The notes under the pieces were generated by a model that was not told the DNA's origin, made no database searches, and worked only from the letters and a program-made list of their open reading frames with translations. The position numbers and the translations under genes are program-made. From assembly GCF_016127315.1 (NCBI RefSeq), contig NZ_CP065997.1:372001-436000 (forward strand): a stretch of 64,000 bases of DNA, given 5' to 3'. How positions within the stretch are numbered: the first letter of the stretch is position 1; every line of letters begins with the position of its first letter. This document shows, one piece after another, positions 1-9,646 of the stretch. Origin of the DNA: Achromobacter deleyi (GTDB taxonomy: Bacteria; Pseudomonadota; Gammaproteobacteria; Burkholderiales; Burkholderiaceae_B).

Positions 1-1057
1 CGCCGGCCGGGATCTTGAAGCTGAGGTTGTCGATCAGCAGGCGGTCGCCGTAGGCCTTGCTGACGTTGTTGAATTCGATGACCTCGTTGCCCAGGCGCTC
101 GCCCACCGGAATGAAGATTTCCTGGGTTTCGTTGCGCTTCTGGTATTCGTAGGACGACAGTTCCTCGAAGCGGGCCAGGCGCGCCTTGGCCTTGGCCTGG
201 CGGCCCTTCGGGTTCTGGCGCACCCACTCCAGTTCCTTCTTGATGGTCTTCTGGCGGGCCGACTCGGACGACTCTTCCTGCTTGAGGCGGTCTTCCTTCT
301 GTTCCAGCCACGAGCTGTAGTTGCCCTTCCAGGGAATGCCGTAGCCGCGGTCCAGTTCGAGGATCCACTCGGCGGCGTTGTCCAGGAAGTAGCGATCGTG
401 GGTCACGCCCACGACGGTGCCCGGGAACTTGTGCAGGAATTGTTCCAGCCACTCGACGCTTTCGGCATCCAGGTGGTTGGTCGGTTCGTCCAGCAGCAGC
501 ATGTCGGGCTTGGACAGCAGCAGGCGGCACAGCGCCACGCGACGCTTTTCACCGCCGGACAGGTTGCCGACGATGGCATCCCAGGGCGGCAGGCGCAGCG
601 CGTCGGCGGCGATTTCCATCTGGTGCTCGATGTCGTCGGCGCCGCTGGAGGCGGCGGCCGCGATGATGGCTTCCAGCTCGGCCTGCTCGGCGGCCAGCGC
701 GTCGAAATCGGCATCCGGCTCGGCGTAGGCGGCGTAGACCTCGTCCAGGCGCTTCTTGGCGGTGACCACGGCGCCCAGGCCTTCCTCAACCGCCTGGCGC
801 ACCGTGTGCTCGGGGTTGAGCTGCGGTTCCTGCGGCAGGTAGCCGATGTTCAGGCCCGGCATGGGGATGGCTTCGCCTTCGATCTCGCGATCCACGCCCG
901 CCATGATCTTCAGCAGCGTCGACTTGCCCGAGCCGTTCAGGCCCAGCACGCCGATCTTGGCGCCAGGAAAAAACGAAAGCGAGATGTCACGCAGGATCTG
1001 CCGCTTGGGCGGCACGATCTTGCCGACGCGGTTCATGGTGTAGACGTATTGGGCCAT
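1..1057 (-). CDS. ettA: Energy-dependent translational throttle protein EttA (ABC-F), 5' part only
   Basis: Soluble ABC-F ATPase that binds the ribosomal E site and gates translation according to ATP/ADP. The 352 visible residues start with [20 protein letters not shown], the characteristic EttA opening. The first ABC domain shows Walker [10 protein letters not shown] (39-47), signature LSGGE (166-170) and Walker B ending [11 protein letters not shown] (about 187-197), followed by the basic linker region that contacts P-site tRNA in this family. The gene runs off the left edge of the window, so the second ABC domain (about 200 residues of a roughly 555-residue protein) is missing from view rather than lost. 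It is transcribed alone here, convergent to nothing visible; the EamA gene upstream is also on the minus strand, 79 nt away. Confidence 0.95.
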   Translation of the reverse strand, partial: MAQYVYTMNRVGKIVPPKRQILRDISLSFFPGAKIGVLGLNGSGKSTLLKIMAGVDREIEGEAIPMPGLNIGYLPQEPQLNPEHTVRQAVEEGLGAVVTAKKRLDEVYAAYAEPDADFDALAAEQAELEAIIAAAASSGADDIEHQMEIAADALRLPPWDAIVGNLSGGEKRRVALCRLLLSKPDMLLLDEPTNHLDAESVEWLEQFLHKFPGTVVGVTHDRYFLDNAAEWILELDRGYGIPWKGNYSSWLEQKEDRLKQEESSESARQKTIKKELEWVRQNPKGRQAKAKARLARFEELSSYEYQKRNETQEIFIPVGERLGNEVIEFNNVSKAYGDRLLIDNLSFKIPAG

Positions 1058-1136
1058 GGGCTCGTATAGGGTAAGAAAGCTGATGAATCGTTGATTGTAG
1101 GCCGGAACCCGGACAGGCGTGCGACAGGCGGCCGTT

Positions 1137-2063
1137 CTACGACGCGGCCCGCGCCCGCCGCCAGCCGGCGAACGGCGCCCGCATCTGCGCCAGCATCACC
1201 CCGGCCAGCGCCATCGCGCCGCCGATGATGTGGAACAGATGCGGCTTTTCATCCAGGAACACCGCCGCGATCGCCACCGTGCCCACCGGCATCAGGTTCA
1301 GGAACACGCTGGCGCGGTTCGGCCCCAGGTGCCGCACGCCCTGCATCCACAGGAACGGCGCGAACAGCGACGGGAACACCCCCGCATAGAGCACCAACGG
1401 CAGGTTGTCGCCATTGATCGGCGAGGCGGGCGCCATCAGGAACCCCGGCAGCTGGAACAGCACGCCGAACGCCACCTGCACGTACAGCGACACCCACGGC
1501 CCGACGGGCAGGCCCCAGCGGCGCAGCAGCACGCCGTAGAGCGCGTAGGCCAGCGCGGCCACGCCCATCAGCACGTCGCCATGGTTGGCGCCCACCGACA
1601 GCAGCCGCGTCGGATCGCCCTCGCCGATCAGCAGCGCCAGGCCCGCCAGCGACAGCAGGCCGCCCAGCATCGCCAGCGCCGACGGCCGCTCGCGCAGCAC
1701 CAGCGCCCCCACCGCGATCGTCAGCAGCGGGATCATGGCGGTGATGATGCCCATGTTGGTCGCGGTCGTGCTGCCCGCCGCCACGTAGGCCAGCCCCTGG
1801 TACAGCGCCATGCCCAGCCCGCCCAGCACCGCGAACTTGGGCAGATAGGGCCACACCAGGCGGCGCTGGCGCCACAGCGCGGGCAGCGCGAACGGCGTCA
1901 GCAGCACGCCCGCCAGGGCCCAGCGGTAGAAGCCGATGACCGCGGGCGAAATCAGGCCGGCGGCCATCTTGGTCACGATCATGTTGACCGACCAGATCAG
2001 TGCCGCCAACAGCGGGAACAGCAGGTAGCGGGCCGGGGTGGCGGGAGAATCTGCGCGCGTCAT
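1137..2063 (-). CDS. EamA/DMT-family transporter
   Basis: Inner-membrane drug/metabolite-superfamily permease of about 308 residues, the normal length for the ten-helix form made of two EamA repeats. The first helix follows a short hydrophilic leader ([14 protein letters not shown]), and the second repeat begins near [16 protein letters not shown]. Likely exports a small metabolite; substrate cannot be read from sequence. An in-frame ATG 18 nt further upstream (2081) would add MLGSIS; neither start has a clear Shine-Dalgarno sequence. It is divergent from an AraC regulator, with only about 100 nt between the two starts, so the AraC protein probably controls it. Confidence 0.85.
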   Translation of the reverse strand: MTRADSPATPARYLLFPLLAALIWSVNMIVTKMAAGLISPAVIGFYRWALAGVLLTPFALPALWRQRRLVWPYLPKFAVLGGLGMALYQGLAYVAAGSTTATNMGIITAMIPLLTIAVGALVLRERPSALAMLGGLLSLAGLALLIGEGDPTRLLSVGANHGDVLMGVAALAYALYGVLLRRWGLPVGPWVSLYVQVAFGVLFQLPGFLMAPASPINGDNLPLVLYAGVFPSLFAPFLWMQGVRHLGPNRASVFLNLMPVGTVAIAAVFLDEKPHLFHIIGGAMALAGVMLAQMRAPFAGWRRARAAS

Positions 2064-2123
2064 GGAAATACTGCCAAGCATGGAAAACAGGCGGCCAGTG
2101 TAGGATCTGTCCGACTCGCTGTA

Positions 2124-2129
2124 TATAAT
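2124..2129 (+). promoter_or_regulatory. -10 box for the AraC-family gene
   Basis: A perfect TATAAT lies 33 nt upstream of the AraC ATG within TGTATATAAT. No good -35 hexamer is seen at 17 nt, so the promoter may depend on an activator. The surrounding short divergent gap must hold the EamA promoter too. Confidence 0.45.
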
Positions 2130-2161
2130 GAAAAACCGACAATCCCACGCGAACTTCGGAC

Positions 2162-2950
2162 ATGGATCCCGGCGCGTCCCCTCCCGACCTCGGCCCCGGC
2201 AGGCCCTATCCCCTGGCCTGCCGCATCCTGCATTTCCTGCCGAAATCCAGCATCCAGCGCCATCGCTCGCCCTGGGGCGAATTGAATTTCGCCCTCTCGG
2301 GCATCATGGAAATCGGCATCGAGGACACGACCTACCTGTCGCCGCCCCACTACGCCATCTGGATCCCGCCGCAGGTCCCGCATTGCTGCCAGAACCAGGC
2401 CGAGGTGCACTACGCCTGCATCGACGTCCCCGCCGCCGCCTGCGCCACCCTGCCCGCCACGCCCTGCACGCTGGAGATCAGCCCGGTCATGCGGGCCGTG
2501 CTGGCCGACTTCGAACGGCGCGGCATCGCCTATCCGGATACGCCCGAAGACCGGCGCCTGGCGCAGGTCGTGATCGACCAGATCCGCGTAGCCCGCGCCT
2601 ACGCCAGCTACCTGCCGTCCACCCACGACGCGACGCTGGCGCCGATCCTCGCGGCCCTGCAGCGCCAGCCCGGCGACAAGCGCGGCGCGGCCCACTGGGC
2701 CGCCACCGCCGGCATCACCGAGCGCACCCTGCTGCGCCACTGCCAGCAGCACCTGGGCATGCCCTTCAACGAATGGCGCCAGCGCCTGCGCGTGGTCAGC
2801 GCCCTGGAGATGCTCGATGCCGGCCATCCGGTGCAAACCGTGGCGCGCGAACTCGGCTACAGCACCCCGTCCGCCTTCATCGCCATGTTCCAGCGCCTGA
2901 CTGGCCAATCCCCCGACAGCGCCCGCAAACGCGCCGCCGCGCCGGCCTGA
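2162..2950 (+). CDS. AraC-family transcriptional regulator
   Basis: 262-residue cytoplasmic regulator. The N-terminal half (about 20-90) is a cupin-like effector domain (WGELNFALSG, PPHYAIWIPPQVPHCC), and the C-terminal AraC domain has two helix-turn-helix units, about 177-198 (AAHWAATAGITERTLLRHC) and 224-247 (VQTVARELGYSTPSAFIAMF). The PPHYAIWIPPQVPH segment is typical of AraC regulators that sit beside DMT/MFS exporters. Its divergent neighbour is an EamA permease, which is the obvious target. The effector is unknown. Start chosen as the first ATG of the frame; no strong ribosome site precedes it. Confidence 0.88.
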   Translation: MDPGASPPDLGPGRPYPLACRILHFLPKSSIQRHRSPWGELNFALSGIMEIGIEDTTYLSPPHYAIWIPPQVPHCCQNQAEVHYACIDVPAAACATLPATPCTLEISPVMRAVLADFERRGIAYPDTPEDRRLAQVVIDQIRVARAYASYLPSTHDATLAPILAALQRQPGDKRGAAHWAATAGITERTLLRHCQQHLGMPFNEWRQRLRVVSALEMLDAGHPVQTVARELGYSTPSAFIAMFQRLTGQSPDSARKRAAAPA

Positions 2951-3079
2951 ACCACCACCGTGACGCGAGCCGATGCATCGTCATCCAAGCGCCCGATGCA
3001 AGCCTCGCGTGATCGCGAGACAATAGCGTCTGTTTTTTCGTAACGCCGTCCCCGCGGCATCATCGCGCCAGGAACCCCC

Positions 3080-3601
3080 ATGTCCGCCTCAGCCACGCCC
3101 CCGCCTTCCCTGACCCACTTCAGCGCGACCGAACTCGACATGCTGGCCAAAACCGCAGACGCCCTCAGCGCCTACCTGGGCAAGCCGGTCCTGGCCGAAG
3201 TCGTGCTGGGAGACGAAGGCACCGAATGGGTCACCTACGGCGTGCCCATCGACGAAAACGCCGAGCCCGACGAAGAGCAGACCCACGTCCAGCTGGGCGG
3301 CCCCGGCGCCCGCCTCCTCGGCAACCGCGGCGGCCTGCCCCCCACCGGCGACGACACCTACGACTGCCTCTACCTCTGGGCCATCCAGATCTCCCTGAAC
3401 GAAGGCGAGCGCTTCATCAAGCTAGACCACGACGGCGAAGAGTCCGCCTGGTCCGACACCCTGGAAGACGTCCTCCCCTTCGCCCTGACGGAAGAACCCC
3501 TGCCCGATCCGGATGAGGAAGACGAAGAAGACGACGACGAGGACGAAGACGACGCCCACGACCACCCCCACGATCACAACGACCCCGGCCACCGTCACTG
3601 A
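3080..3601 (+). CDS. Hypothetical protein with acidic and His-rich tail
   Basis: 173-residue protein that I do not recognise. The ATG follows AGGAA at 3070-3074, a good ribosome site. Residues 10-140 look like a compact soluble domain (TELDMLAKTADALSAYLGKP; GDDTYDCLYLWAIQISLNEG). Residues 143-158 are almost all Asp/Glu, and residues 160-173 contain six His (DHPHDHNDPGHRH), a combination that could bind divalent metal or act as an acidic tail. No signal peptide or membrane helix. It stands alone between the AraC gene and a gene-free region, so context gives no function. Codon use is like that of the neighbours. Confidence 0.8.
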   Translation: MSASATPPPSLTHFSATELDMLAKTADALSAYLGKPVLAEVVLGDEGTEWVTYGVPIDENAEPDEEQTHVQLGGPGARLLGNRGGLPPTGDDTYDCLYLWAIQISLNEGERFIKLDHDGEESAWSDTLEDVLPFALTEEPLPDPDEEDEEDDDEDEDDAHDHPHDHNDPGHRH

Positions 3602-3650
3602 ACCAGAAGGCAGGCGGCAGGCCCCATTGAGCCGCCCGCCACCAAGCAAA

Positions 3651-3674
3651 AAGGGCTTCCCAAAAGAAGCCCTT
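3651..3674 (-). terminator. Rho-independent terminator for minus-strand transcripts
   Basis: A perfect 9-bp stem (AAGGGCTTC / GAAGCCCTT) with a CCAAAA loop. On the minus strand it is followed by a T-rich run (complement of the A run at 3648-3652). It is about 410 nt past the end of the peptide ABC operon, so the operon transcript would contain the whole inverted-repeat element at 3887-4050. Confidence 0.6.
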
Positions 3675-3886
3675 CGCCAAAACCACTCCCCCGCGACACC
3701 GCCCCGCCGAAAAACCGGCAAGCAGGCAAACCAGCACCACATCGACGCCCCACTGTTCAGACGCTGCAACGGCCGCCCGCGCGGCCCCGTTGCAGCAGCC
3801 CCGCAAGCCCTTCCCCCCACGACAGTGCCGGCCTAAACGCCAAGCACACCGCTCCCCCCAGCGCCCTTCATGAGCCACCGACGCAA

Positions 3887-4050
3887 GTCTGTCGCGGCGC
3901 GGGGCGGGGGGCGCGGGGCGTGTAGATGCGCCCGACGGAATCTGAAGGGAAGGCCGAAGGCCTGGACGAAGATGAGGAAGGGGCAGTCCGGAGCGAAGGC
4001 TCCGGACCGCAATCGTAGCCCCGCGCCCCCCGCCCCGCGCCGCGACAGAC
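3887..4050. repeat. 164-nt element bounded by perfect 32-bp inverted repeats
   Basis: The left arm 3887-3918 and right arm 4019-4050 are exact reverse complements over 32 nt, G+C-rich and purine/pyrimidine skewed. Between them are 100 nt with two further hairpins, 3951-3963 (AGGCC-GAA-GGCCT) and 3986-4007 (9-bp stem, GAAG loop). I see no open reading frame with a ribosome site. The region 3602-4084 holds nothing else except the terminator at 3651-3674. It lies between convergent genes. It could be a non-autonomous mobile element, a large intergenic repeat or a structured 3' UTR; sequence alone does not decide. Confidence 0.7.
3986..4024 (+). repeat. 39-nt dispersed repeat, copy 1
   Basis: This 39-nt segment (starts GTCCGGAGCGAAGGCTCCGG, ends GTAGCCCCGC) is an exact reverse complement of 30190-30228. 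It includes the 9-bp hairpin at 3986-4007. Exact identity over 39 nt at two intergenic sites 26 kb apart indicates a dispersed intergenic repeat family. Confidence 0.75.
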
Positions 4051-4084
4051 GCCTCAAGAACTCAACCAACCGCCAACACTGGAG

Positions 4085-5080
4085 TCAAACCGCAATCCGC
4101 CCCTCTTCCACCGCATGGCAAGCCACCACCGCCACTCCCGCCATCCTCCCCACAGGCGCCTCCGCCCTGCACCGCTCATTCGCATGCGGACACCGAGGAT
4201 GAAACGTACACCCCGACGGCGGATTCAACGGATTCGGCACTTCCCCCGCCACCGCCGTGCGCGGCTTCCCCGTCCCGTCGATATCCGGAATCGCCTCCAG
4301 CAGCATCCGCGTATACGGATGCCGCGGCCGCGCGAACAGCTCATCGCGCGGCGCCACCTCCACCATCCGCCCCAGGTACATCACCCCGACCCGATCGGCC
4401 ACGTGATGCACCACCGCCAGATTGTGCGAGATGAACAGATAGGTCAGCCCCAGCTCGCGTTGCAGATCCTTCATCAGGTTCAGCACCTGCGCCTGCACCG
4501 ACACATCCAGCGCCGACGTCGGCTCGTCGCACACCAGGAACTCCGGATTCACCGCCAGCGCCCGCGCGATCGAAATGCGCTGGCGCTGCCCGCCCGAGAA
4601 CTGGTGCGGATAGCGGCTCTGGTCGGCCGGATCCAGCCCCACCTGCCTGAGCAGATCGCTGACCCGCGCCGTGCGCTCGGCCGGCGTCATCTTCGTGTGC
4701 GTCAGCATCGGCTCGGCAATGATGCGGCCGACGCGCCAGCGCGGATTCAGGCTCGCGTACGGATCCTGGAAGATCATCTGCAACCGCTTGCGCAGCTCGC
4801 GCCCTCCCGGCTCCGACATGCGCGACAGCGGCTGGCCGTCGAAACGGATGTCGCCGCGCGTCAGGCCATACAGCCCCACCAGCATGCGCGCCACCGTCGA
4901 CTTGCCGCAACCCGATTCGCCCACCAGCGCCAGCGTCTCGCCGCGCTTGATCTCGAACGACACGCCGTCCACCGCGCGCAGCATCACCCGCGGCTTGCCC
5001 GCCAGCTTGCGCTCCAGCCAGGGCGGCGACACATCGAACCAGCGCGCCGCGTCTTTCACTTCCACCAACGGCGTGCTCAT
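4085..5080 (-). CDS. Peptide-type ABC transporter ATP-binding protein (OppF/DppF family)
   Basis: 331-residue cytoplasmic ATPase that powers the importer encoded just upstream. Walker A GESGCGKS (54-61), signature FSGGQRQR (161-168) and Walker [11 protein letters not shown] (183-192) are intact. The C-terminal oligopeptide-transporter extension carries the conserved Cys cluster (CTFHPRC, then ERC) that binds a metal centre in this family. It is the last gene of a five-gene operon. Its ATG overlaps the stop of the preceding ATPase in an ATGA junction, implying translational coupling. Substrate may be peptides, nickel-opine complexes or similar; it cannot be assigned. Confidence 0.93.
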   Translation of the reverse strand: MSTPLVEVKDAARWFDVSPPWLERKLAGKPRVMLRAVDGVSFEIKRGETLALVGESGCGKSTVARMLVGLYGLTRGDIRFDGQPLSRMSEPGGRELRKRLQMIFQDPYASLNPRWRVGRIIAEPMLTHTKMTPAERTARVSDLLRQVGLDPADQSRYPHQFSGGQRQRISIARALAVNPEFLVCDEPTSALDVSVQAQVLNLMKDLQRELGLTYLFISHNLAVVHHVADRVGVMYLGRMVEVAPRDELFARPRHPYTRMLLEAIPDIDGTGKPRTAVAGEVPNPLNPPSGCTFHPRCPHANERCRAEAPVGRMAGVAVVACHAVEEGRIAV

Positions 5081-6057
5081 GTTGCCACCTCGACTTCGTT
5101 TTCATGCAACCAACAGGCCGCGCGGGACGTGCCCGCCGGCATCAGTTCGGGCCGGTCCTGGCCGCAACGCGGCAGGCGCCGGCCGCAGCGCGGATTGAAG
5201 GCACAGCCCGGCGGAATCGCGTTCAGCCGCGGCATGCTGCCGTCGATCTGCACCAGCCGCTCGGAATGTCCCTGCAGCGACGGGATCGACCCCATCAGTC
5301 CCGTCGTGTACGGATGGCGCGGCTGGTGGATGACGTCGCGCACGGGCCCGATCTCGGCCACCCGCCCCGCATACATCACCGCCACCCGGTCCGCCGTTTC
5401 CGCGATCACGCCCATGTCGTGCGTGATCAGCATCACCGCCGTGCCCTGTTCGCGGCACAGGCGCTTGAGCAGCTCGATGATCTGCGCCTGGATCGACACG
5501 TCCAGCGCCGTGGTCGGCTCATCCGCCACCACCAGCTTGGGCTCGGCCGCCAGCGCCAGCGCGATCACCACGCGCTGCCGCATGCCGCCCGAGAACTGGT
5601 GCGGGTAATGGTCGATGCGCTCGCGCGCCGCCGGGATGCCCGTGGCCGCCAGCAGCTCGACCGCGCGGTTGCGCGCCTGCGACCAGCTCATGTCCAGGTG
5701 CGTCACGATGGTCTCGGCCAGTTGCCGGCCCACCGTGTAAAGCGGATTCAAGGAGGTCAGCGGGTCCTGGAACACCGCCCCGATCTCGCGGCCGCGCACG
5801 CGGCGCATCTGCTCGTCGGGCAGGTTGTCGATGCGCCGGCCCGCCAGCAGGATCTCGCCGGCCGCGATGCGGCCGGGCGGCTCCAGCAGGCCGATGATCG
5901 ACGCGCCGGTCAGCGACTTGCCGGCGCCCGATTCCCCCACCACGCCCAGGACTTCGCCCGCCTGGATCGAAAAGGACACGTCGTCCAGGGCGCGTAGCGT
6001 GCCGCGGCGCGTCGGAAACTCGACGCGCAGATTGCGGACTTCAAGTAATGCGCTCAT
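5077..6057 (-). CDS. Peptide-type ABC transporter ATP-binding protein (OppD/DppD family)
   Basis: 326-residue ATPase paired with the downstream OppF-type protein to form the nucleotide-binding heterodimer. Walker A GESGAGKS (41-48), Q-loop [12 protein letters not shown], signature FSGGMRQRV and Walker [11 protein letters not shown] are all present. The C-terminus has the family Cys motif (CAFNPRC ... RC). Starts 10 nt after the permease stop and ends in an ATGA overlap with the next gene, so the order is binding protein, two permeases, ATPase D, ATPase F. This is the usual arrangement for Dpp-type systems. Confidence 0.93.
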   Translation of the reverse strand: MSALLEVRNLRVEFPTRRGTLRALDDVSFSIQAGEVLGVVGESGAGKSLTGASIIGLLEPPGRIAAGEILLAGRRIDNLPDEQMRRVRGREIGAVFQDPLTSLNPLYTVGRQLAETIVTHLDMSWSQARNRAVELLAATGIPAARERIDHYPHQFSGGMRQRVVIALALAAEPKLVVADEPTTALDVSIQAQIIELLKRLCREQGTAVMLITHDMGVIAETADRVAVMYAGRVAEIGPVRDVIHQPRHPYTTGLMGSIPSLQGHSERLVQIDGSMPRLNAIPPGCAFNPRCGRRLPRCGQDRPELMPAGTSRAACWLHENEVEVAT

Positions 6058-6067
6058 GGGTATATCT

Positions 6068-6982
6068 CTAATTCAGGCGCGGGTTGAGTGCGTCGCGCAG
6101 CCAGTCGCCCAGCAGATTGACCGACAACACCAGCAGCACCAGCGCCGCGCCCGGGAAGATGGTGATCCACCATTCGCCGGAAAACAGGAAATCGTTGCCG
6201 ATGCGGATCAGCGTGCCCAGCGACGGCGCCGTCGGCGGCACCCCCACCCCCAGGAACGACAGCGTCGCCTCGGTGATGATGGCGGTCGCCAGGTGCACGG
6301 TGGCCAGCACCAGCACCGGCCCCAGCACGTTGGGCAGCACGTGGCGGAACATGATGACGGGCGAGGCCACGCCGATCACGCGCGCCGCCTGCACGTATTC
6401 GCGGTTCTTCTCCACCAGGGTCGAGCCGCGCACCGTGCGCGCGTACTGCGGCCAGCCGGCCAGCGCGATGGCGCCGATCAGCACCGGAAACGCGATGATC
6501 TCGTGCAGCTCGCGCGGCACCGCCGCGCGCGCCACGCCGTCGATCAGCAGCGCGATCAGGATCGCGGGGAACGACAGCTGCACGTCGGCGATGCGCATGA
6601 TGAAGGCATCGATGCGCCCGCCCGCGTAGCCCGAGATCAGCCCCAGCACGATGCCGATCAGCATCGACAGCAGCACCGAGGCCAGACCGATCAGCAGCGA
6701 CACGCGGGTGCCGTACAGGATCGCGGAATACAGGTCGCGGCCCTGGCTGTCGGTGCCCAGCAGATAGGTCGACTGGCCGTTGGGCGACCAGGCCGGCGGC
6801 AACAGCGCGTCCAGCAGCTCGACCTTGGTCAGGTCGAACGGATTGTGCGGCGCCACCCAGCCGGCGCCGAACGAGCCGATCAGCAGGGCCGCCAGCAGCA
6901 CGGTGGCGACGATGGCCACGGGCGCCCGGCGCCAGGCCCAGGCAATATCGCTGTCCCACCAGCGTTTCAGTACGGCACGCAT
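6068..6982 (-). CDS. Peptide-type ABC transporter permease (OppC/DppC family)
   Basis: 304-residue inner-membrane permease. After a short cytoplasmic leader and first helix (PVAIVATVLLAALLIGSF) comes the family motif GTDSQGRDLYSAILYGTR, then four to five further helices. The EAA-type coupling loop is visible as EYVQAARVIG. The start at 6982 was chosen because its ATG overlaps the stop of the upstream permease (ATGA); longer in-frame starts would lie inside that gene. Forms the channel with the OppB-type subunit. Confidence 0.92.
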   Translation of the reverse strand: MRAVLKRWWDSDIAWAWRRAPVAIVATVLLAALLIGSFGAGWVAPHNPFDLTKVELLDALLPPAWSPNGQSTYLLGTDSQGRDLYSAILYGTRVSLLIGLASVLLSMLIGIVLGLISGYAGGRIDAFIMRIADVQLSFPAILIALLIDGVARAAVPRELHEIIAFPVLIGAIALAGWPQYARTVRGSTLVEKNREYVQAARVIGVASPVIMFRHVLPNVLGPVLVLATVHLATAIITEATLSFLGVGVPPTAPSLGTLIRIGNDFLFSGEWWITIFPGAALVLLVLSVNLLGDWLRDALNPRLN

Positions 6983-7971
6983 CAGTGGCCACCTCCGCCG
7001 CGGGTCAGCCCGGAACGCAGGCGCGGGTCCACGACAAAATACAGAAGATCGACGATCAGGTTGATCACCACGAACACCAGCGCGATCAGGCACAGGTACG
7101 CGGCCATCACCGGCACGTCGGCGAATTGCACCGCCTGGATGAACAGCAGGCCCATGCCGGGCCACTGGAACACCGTCTCGGTCACGATGGCGAAGGCGAT
7201 GATGCCGCCCAGCTGCAGGCCGGTGATGGTGATGACGGGCACCATGGTGTTCTTGAGCGCGTGGCCGAAATGGATGGCGCGGCGCTTCAGGCCGCGGGCG
7301 CGGGCGAACTTGATGTAGTCCGAACGCAGCACCTCCAGCATTTCGGAGCGCACCAGCCGCAGCACCAGCGTCATCTGGAACAGCGACAGCGTGATCGACG
7401 GCAGGATCAGGTGCTTCCAGCCATTCGCGGTGAACAGGCCGGACGTCCACCAGCCCAGCGCCACGGTATCGCCACGGCCGTAGCTGGGCAGCCAGCCCAA
7501 TTGCACCGAGAACACCAGGATCAGCAGGATGCCGATCAGGAAGGTCGGCAACGACACGCCCAGCAACGAGCCGGCCAGCAGCAGCTGCGACAGCAGGCTG
7601 TTGCGCTTGAGCGCGGTGTACACGCCCAGCGGCACGCCCACCACGAGCGCCAGCAGGGCCGCCACCAGGGACAGCTCCAGCGTGGCCGGCAGGCGCGACT
7701 TGAGCAGGGTCGAGACCGGTTCGCTCTGGCGCAGGGAAATGCCGAAATTGCCTTGCGCGGCGTTGGCCACGAAGTGGCCGAACTGGACGATGGCTGGCTC
7801 GTTCAGCCCCAGGCGCTCACGCAGTTCGATGCGCTCGGCATCGGTGGCGTCCTGTCCCAGCATGATGGTGACAGGGTCGCCGACGTATTGAAAAAGCACG
7901 AAGGCCAGTAGCGCGACGGTGAGCATCACCGCTACGGCCTGCAACAGGCGACGCAGTATGAAAGCAAACAT
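6982..7971 (-). CDS. Peptide-type ABC transporter permease (OppB/DppB family)
   Basis: About 329-residue inner-membrane permease with an N-terminal helix (FILRRLLQAVAVMLTVALLA), a periplasmic loop containing the usual LRERLGLNEP motif, and the coupling loop DYIKFARARGLKRR. The ATG at 7971 is preferred; a TTG five codons upstream is possible. No strong Shine-Dalgarno sequence precedes it, and a 10-bp hairpin lies just upstream between it and the binding-protein gene, so its expression is probably lower than that of the binding protein. Confidence 0.9.
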   Translation of the reverse strand: MFAFILRRLLQAVAVMLTVALLAFVLFQYVGDPVTIMLGQDATDAERIELRERLGLNEPAIVQFGHFVANAAQGNFGISLRQSEPVSTLLKSRLPATLELSLVAALLALVVGVPLGVYTALKRNSLLSQLLLAGSLLGVSLPTFLIGILLILVFSVQLGWLPSYGRGDTVALGWWTSGLFTANGWKHLILPSITLSLFQMTLVLRLVRSEMLEVLRSDYIKFARARGLKRRAIHFGHALKNTMVPVITITGLQLGGIIAFAIVTETVFQWPGMGLLFIQAVQFADVPVMAAYLCLIALVFVVINLIVDLLYFVVDPRLRSGLTRGGGGH

Positions 7972-7990
7972 AGGCGGGAAAGGCAAAACG

Positions 7991-8012
7991 GCGAAGCCCC
8001 GCGGGGCTTCGC
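7991..8012 (-). terminator. Intercistronic hairpin between binding protein and permease genes
   Basis: GCGAAGCCCC/GC/GGGGCTTCGC is a perfect 10-bp stem with a two-base loop. On the minus strand it is followed by CGTTTTGCC, a weak T tract. It probably protects the binding-protein mRNA 3' end or partly terminates transcription, giving more binding protein than permease, as is common in ABC operons. Confidence 0.55.
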
Positions 8013-8037
8013 TGTCTGGTTAGCCGGAAGGGCGGGG

Positions 8038-9609
8038 TCAGTCGACCTTGACCCAGTCGGCAACGAGGCGGTTGTCCGCGCGGTGGATCACCGACACGTT
8101 CTTGCGCATGGCCCAGGGAATGACCTGGTCATGCAGCGGGATGTGGCCGAATTCCTGGGCGTGGACTTCCAGCACCTTGACGATGTCGGCGTCGCGCTTG
8201 GCCACGTCGGTTTCCGTCTTGATGCGGTCGATGATCGCGTCCAGTTCCTTGTTGCTGTAGTTGCCCAGGTTGTACATGCCGTCCGCGCCCTCGCCCTTGG
8301 TGCGGATCAGGTTCTGCAGCGTGTACATGGCGTCGAACGTCGGCACGCCCCAGCCGAACAGGTAGGCGCTGGTGTCGGAGTTCTGCACCTTGGGGAAGTA
8401 GGTCGAACGCGGCATGGCGTTCATGGTCGCCTTCACCCCCACCTTGGCCCACATGCCGACCACGGCCTGGCAGATGGCCTCGTCGTTGATGTAGCGGTTG
8501 TTGGGACAGTCCAGCGTGAAGTTCAGGGTGCCGTCATAGCCGGCATCCTTGAGCAGGGCGCGGGCCTTCTCGGGATCGTAGGGCACGCGCTTGTGCAGCG
8601 ACTCGGCCCAGCCGTGGACCTGCGGCGCGATCATGGTGCCGGTGGGCGCCGACAGGCCGCGCATCACGGCGCGCTTGATGGCGTCGACGTCGATGGCGCG
8701 GTACAGCGCTTCGCGCACGCGGATGTCCTGGAACGGGTTCTTGCCCTTGATGCTGGAGTACTGCAGCTCGGGACGCTTCTGGTCCAGGCCCAGGTAGATG
8801 GTGCGGTATTCGTTGCCCTCGACCACCTTGGCCGACTGGCGCAGGCGATCCAGGTCCTGGGCGGCCGGGTCCAGCACGAAGTCGATCTCGCCGGACAGTA
8901 GCGCGGCGGTGCGGGTGGCGTTCTGCTTGATCGGGGTGAACACCACTTCGGTCACGTTGCCGACCTTGCCGGCCTTGTTCCACCAGTCCTTGTTCTCTTC
9001 GAACACGGTGCGCACGTCCACTTCGCGCGACTTCAGCTTGTACGGGCCGGTGCCGTTGGTATTGCGCGCGCCGAAGGTCTCTTCCTTGTTGACGAAGTCC
9101 TGCGGCTTGGCGATGTTGTTCTTCTCCGACCAGGCCTTGTTCATGATGAACACGTTGGGCAGCTGGCGCAGCAGCACCGGGTTGGGCGCCGAGGTCTCGA
9201 TCTCGACCGTCAGGTCGTCGATCTTGCGCGCTTCCTTGATGCCGGTGGTGTAGGCCTTGTAGTTCGAGGTGGGCGCCATGGCGCGGTGCACCGAGAACAC
9301 CACGTCGTCGGCCGTGAAGGCGGCGCCGTCGTGGAACTTGACCCCGGGGCGCAGCTTGAAGCGGTACAGCGTGGGCGAAACCTGCTGCCACTCGGTTGCC
9401 AGGCGCGGCACCACCTTGAAGTCCTTGTCGTAGTCCACCAGCGGTTCATAGACGTAGCTGTTGGCGGCGATCGTCATGCCTTCGTTCTGCGAGTGCGGAT
9501 CGAAAGTGAGGATGTCGCCCTGGGCGGCCCAACGGAAGGTCTTGGCCTGCCCGATCGAGGGCACGGCCACGGCGGCGGCGATCGCGATGGCAATCAAAGT
9601 GCGGCGCAT
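8038..9609 (-). CDS. ABC transporter substrate-binding protein, family 5 (peptide/nickel/opine type)
   Basis: 523-residue periplasmic binding protein. An AGGAG lies about 8 nt before the chosen ATG, and the protein then begins MRRTLIAIAIAAAVAVPSIG, a classic Sec signal peptide with cleavage near QAKTFRW. Mature features of the family 5 SBPs are visible: DILTFDPHSQNEG, FKLRPGVKFHDG near residue 90, and a central VREALYRAIDVDAI. First gene of the operon with two permeases and two ATPases. The peptide FKLRPGVKFHDGAAFTADDV is typical of dipeptide/opine-type binding proteins but the ligand cannot be named. Confidence 0.93.
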   Translation of the reverse strand: MRRTLIAIAIAAAVAVPSIGQAKTFRWAAQGDILTFDPHSQNEGMTIAANSYVYEPLVDYDKDFKVVPRLATEWQQVSPTLYRFKLRPGVKFHDGAAFTADDVVFSVHRAMAPTSNYKAYTTGIKEARKIDDLTVEIETSAPNPVLLRQLPNVFIMNKAWSEKNNIAKPQDFVNKEETFGARNTNGTGPYKLKSREVDVRTVFEENKDWWNKAGKVGNVTEVVFTPIKQNATRTAALLSGEIDFVLDPAAQDLDRLRQSAKVVEGNEYRTIYLGLDQKRPELQYSSIKGKNPFQDIRVREALYRAIDVDAIKRAVMRGLSAPTGTMIAPQVHGWAESLHKRVPYDPEKARALLKDAGYDGTLNFTLDCPNNRYINDEAICQAVVGMWAKVGVKATMNAMPRSTYFPKVQNSDTSAYLFGWGVPTFDAMYTLQNLIRTKGEGADGMYNLGNYSNKELDAIIDRIKTETDVAKRDADIVKVLEVHAQEFGHIPLHDQVIPWAMRKNVSVIHRADNRLVADWVKVD

Positions 9610-9646
9610 AGGTTCAACTCCTGACTGTAGTCTGAATACCGGCGCG

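Noticed and set aside
3513..3836. Plus-strand frame of Thr/Arg repeats over the acidic tail and beyond
   Set aside because: Out-of-frame reading of the GAC/GAA-rich tail, without a ribosome site.
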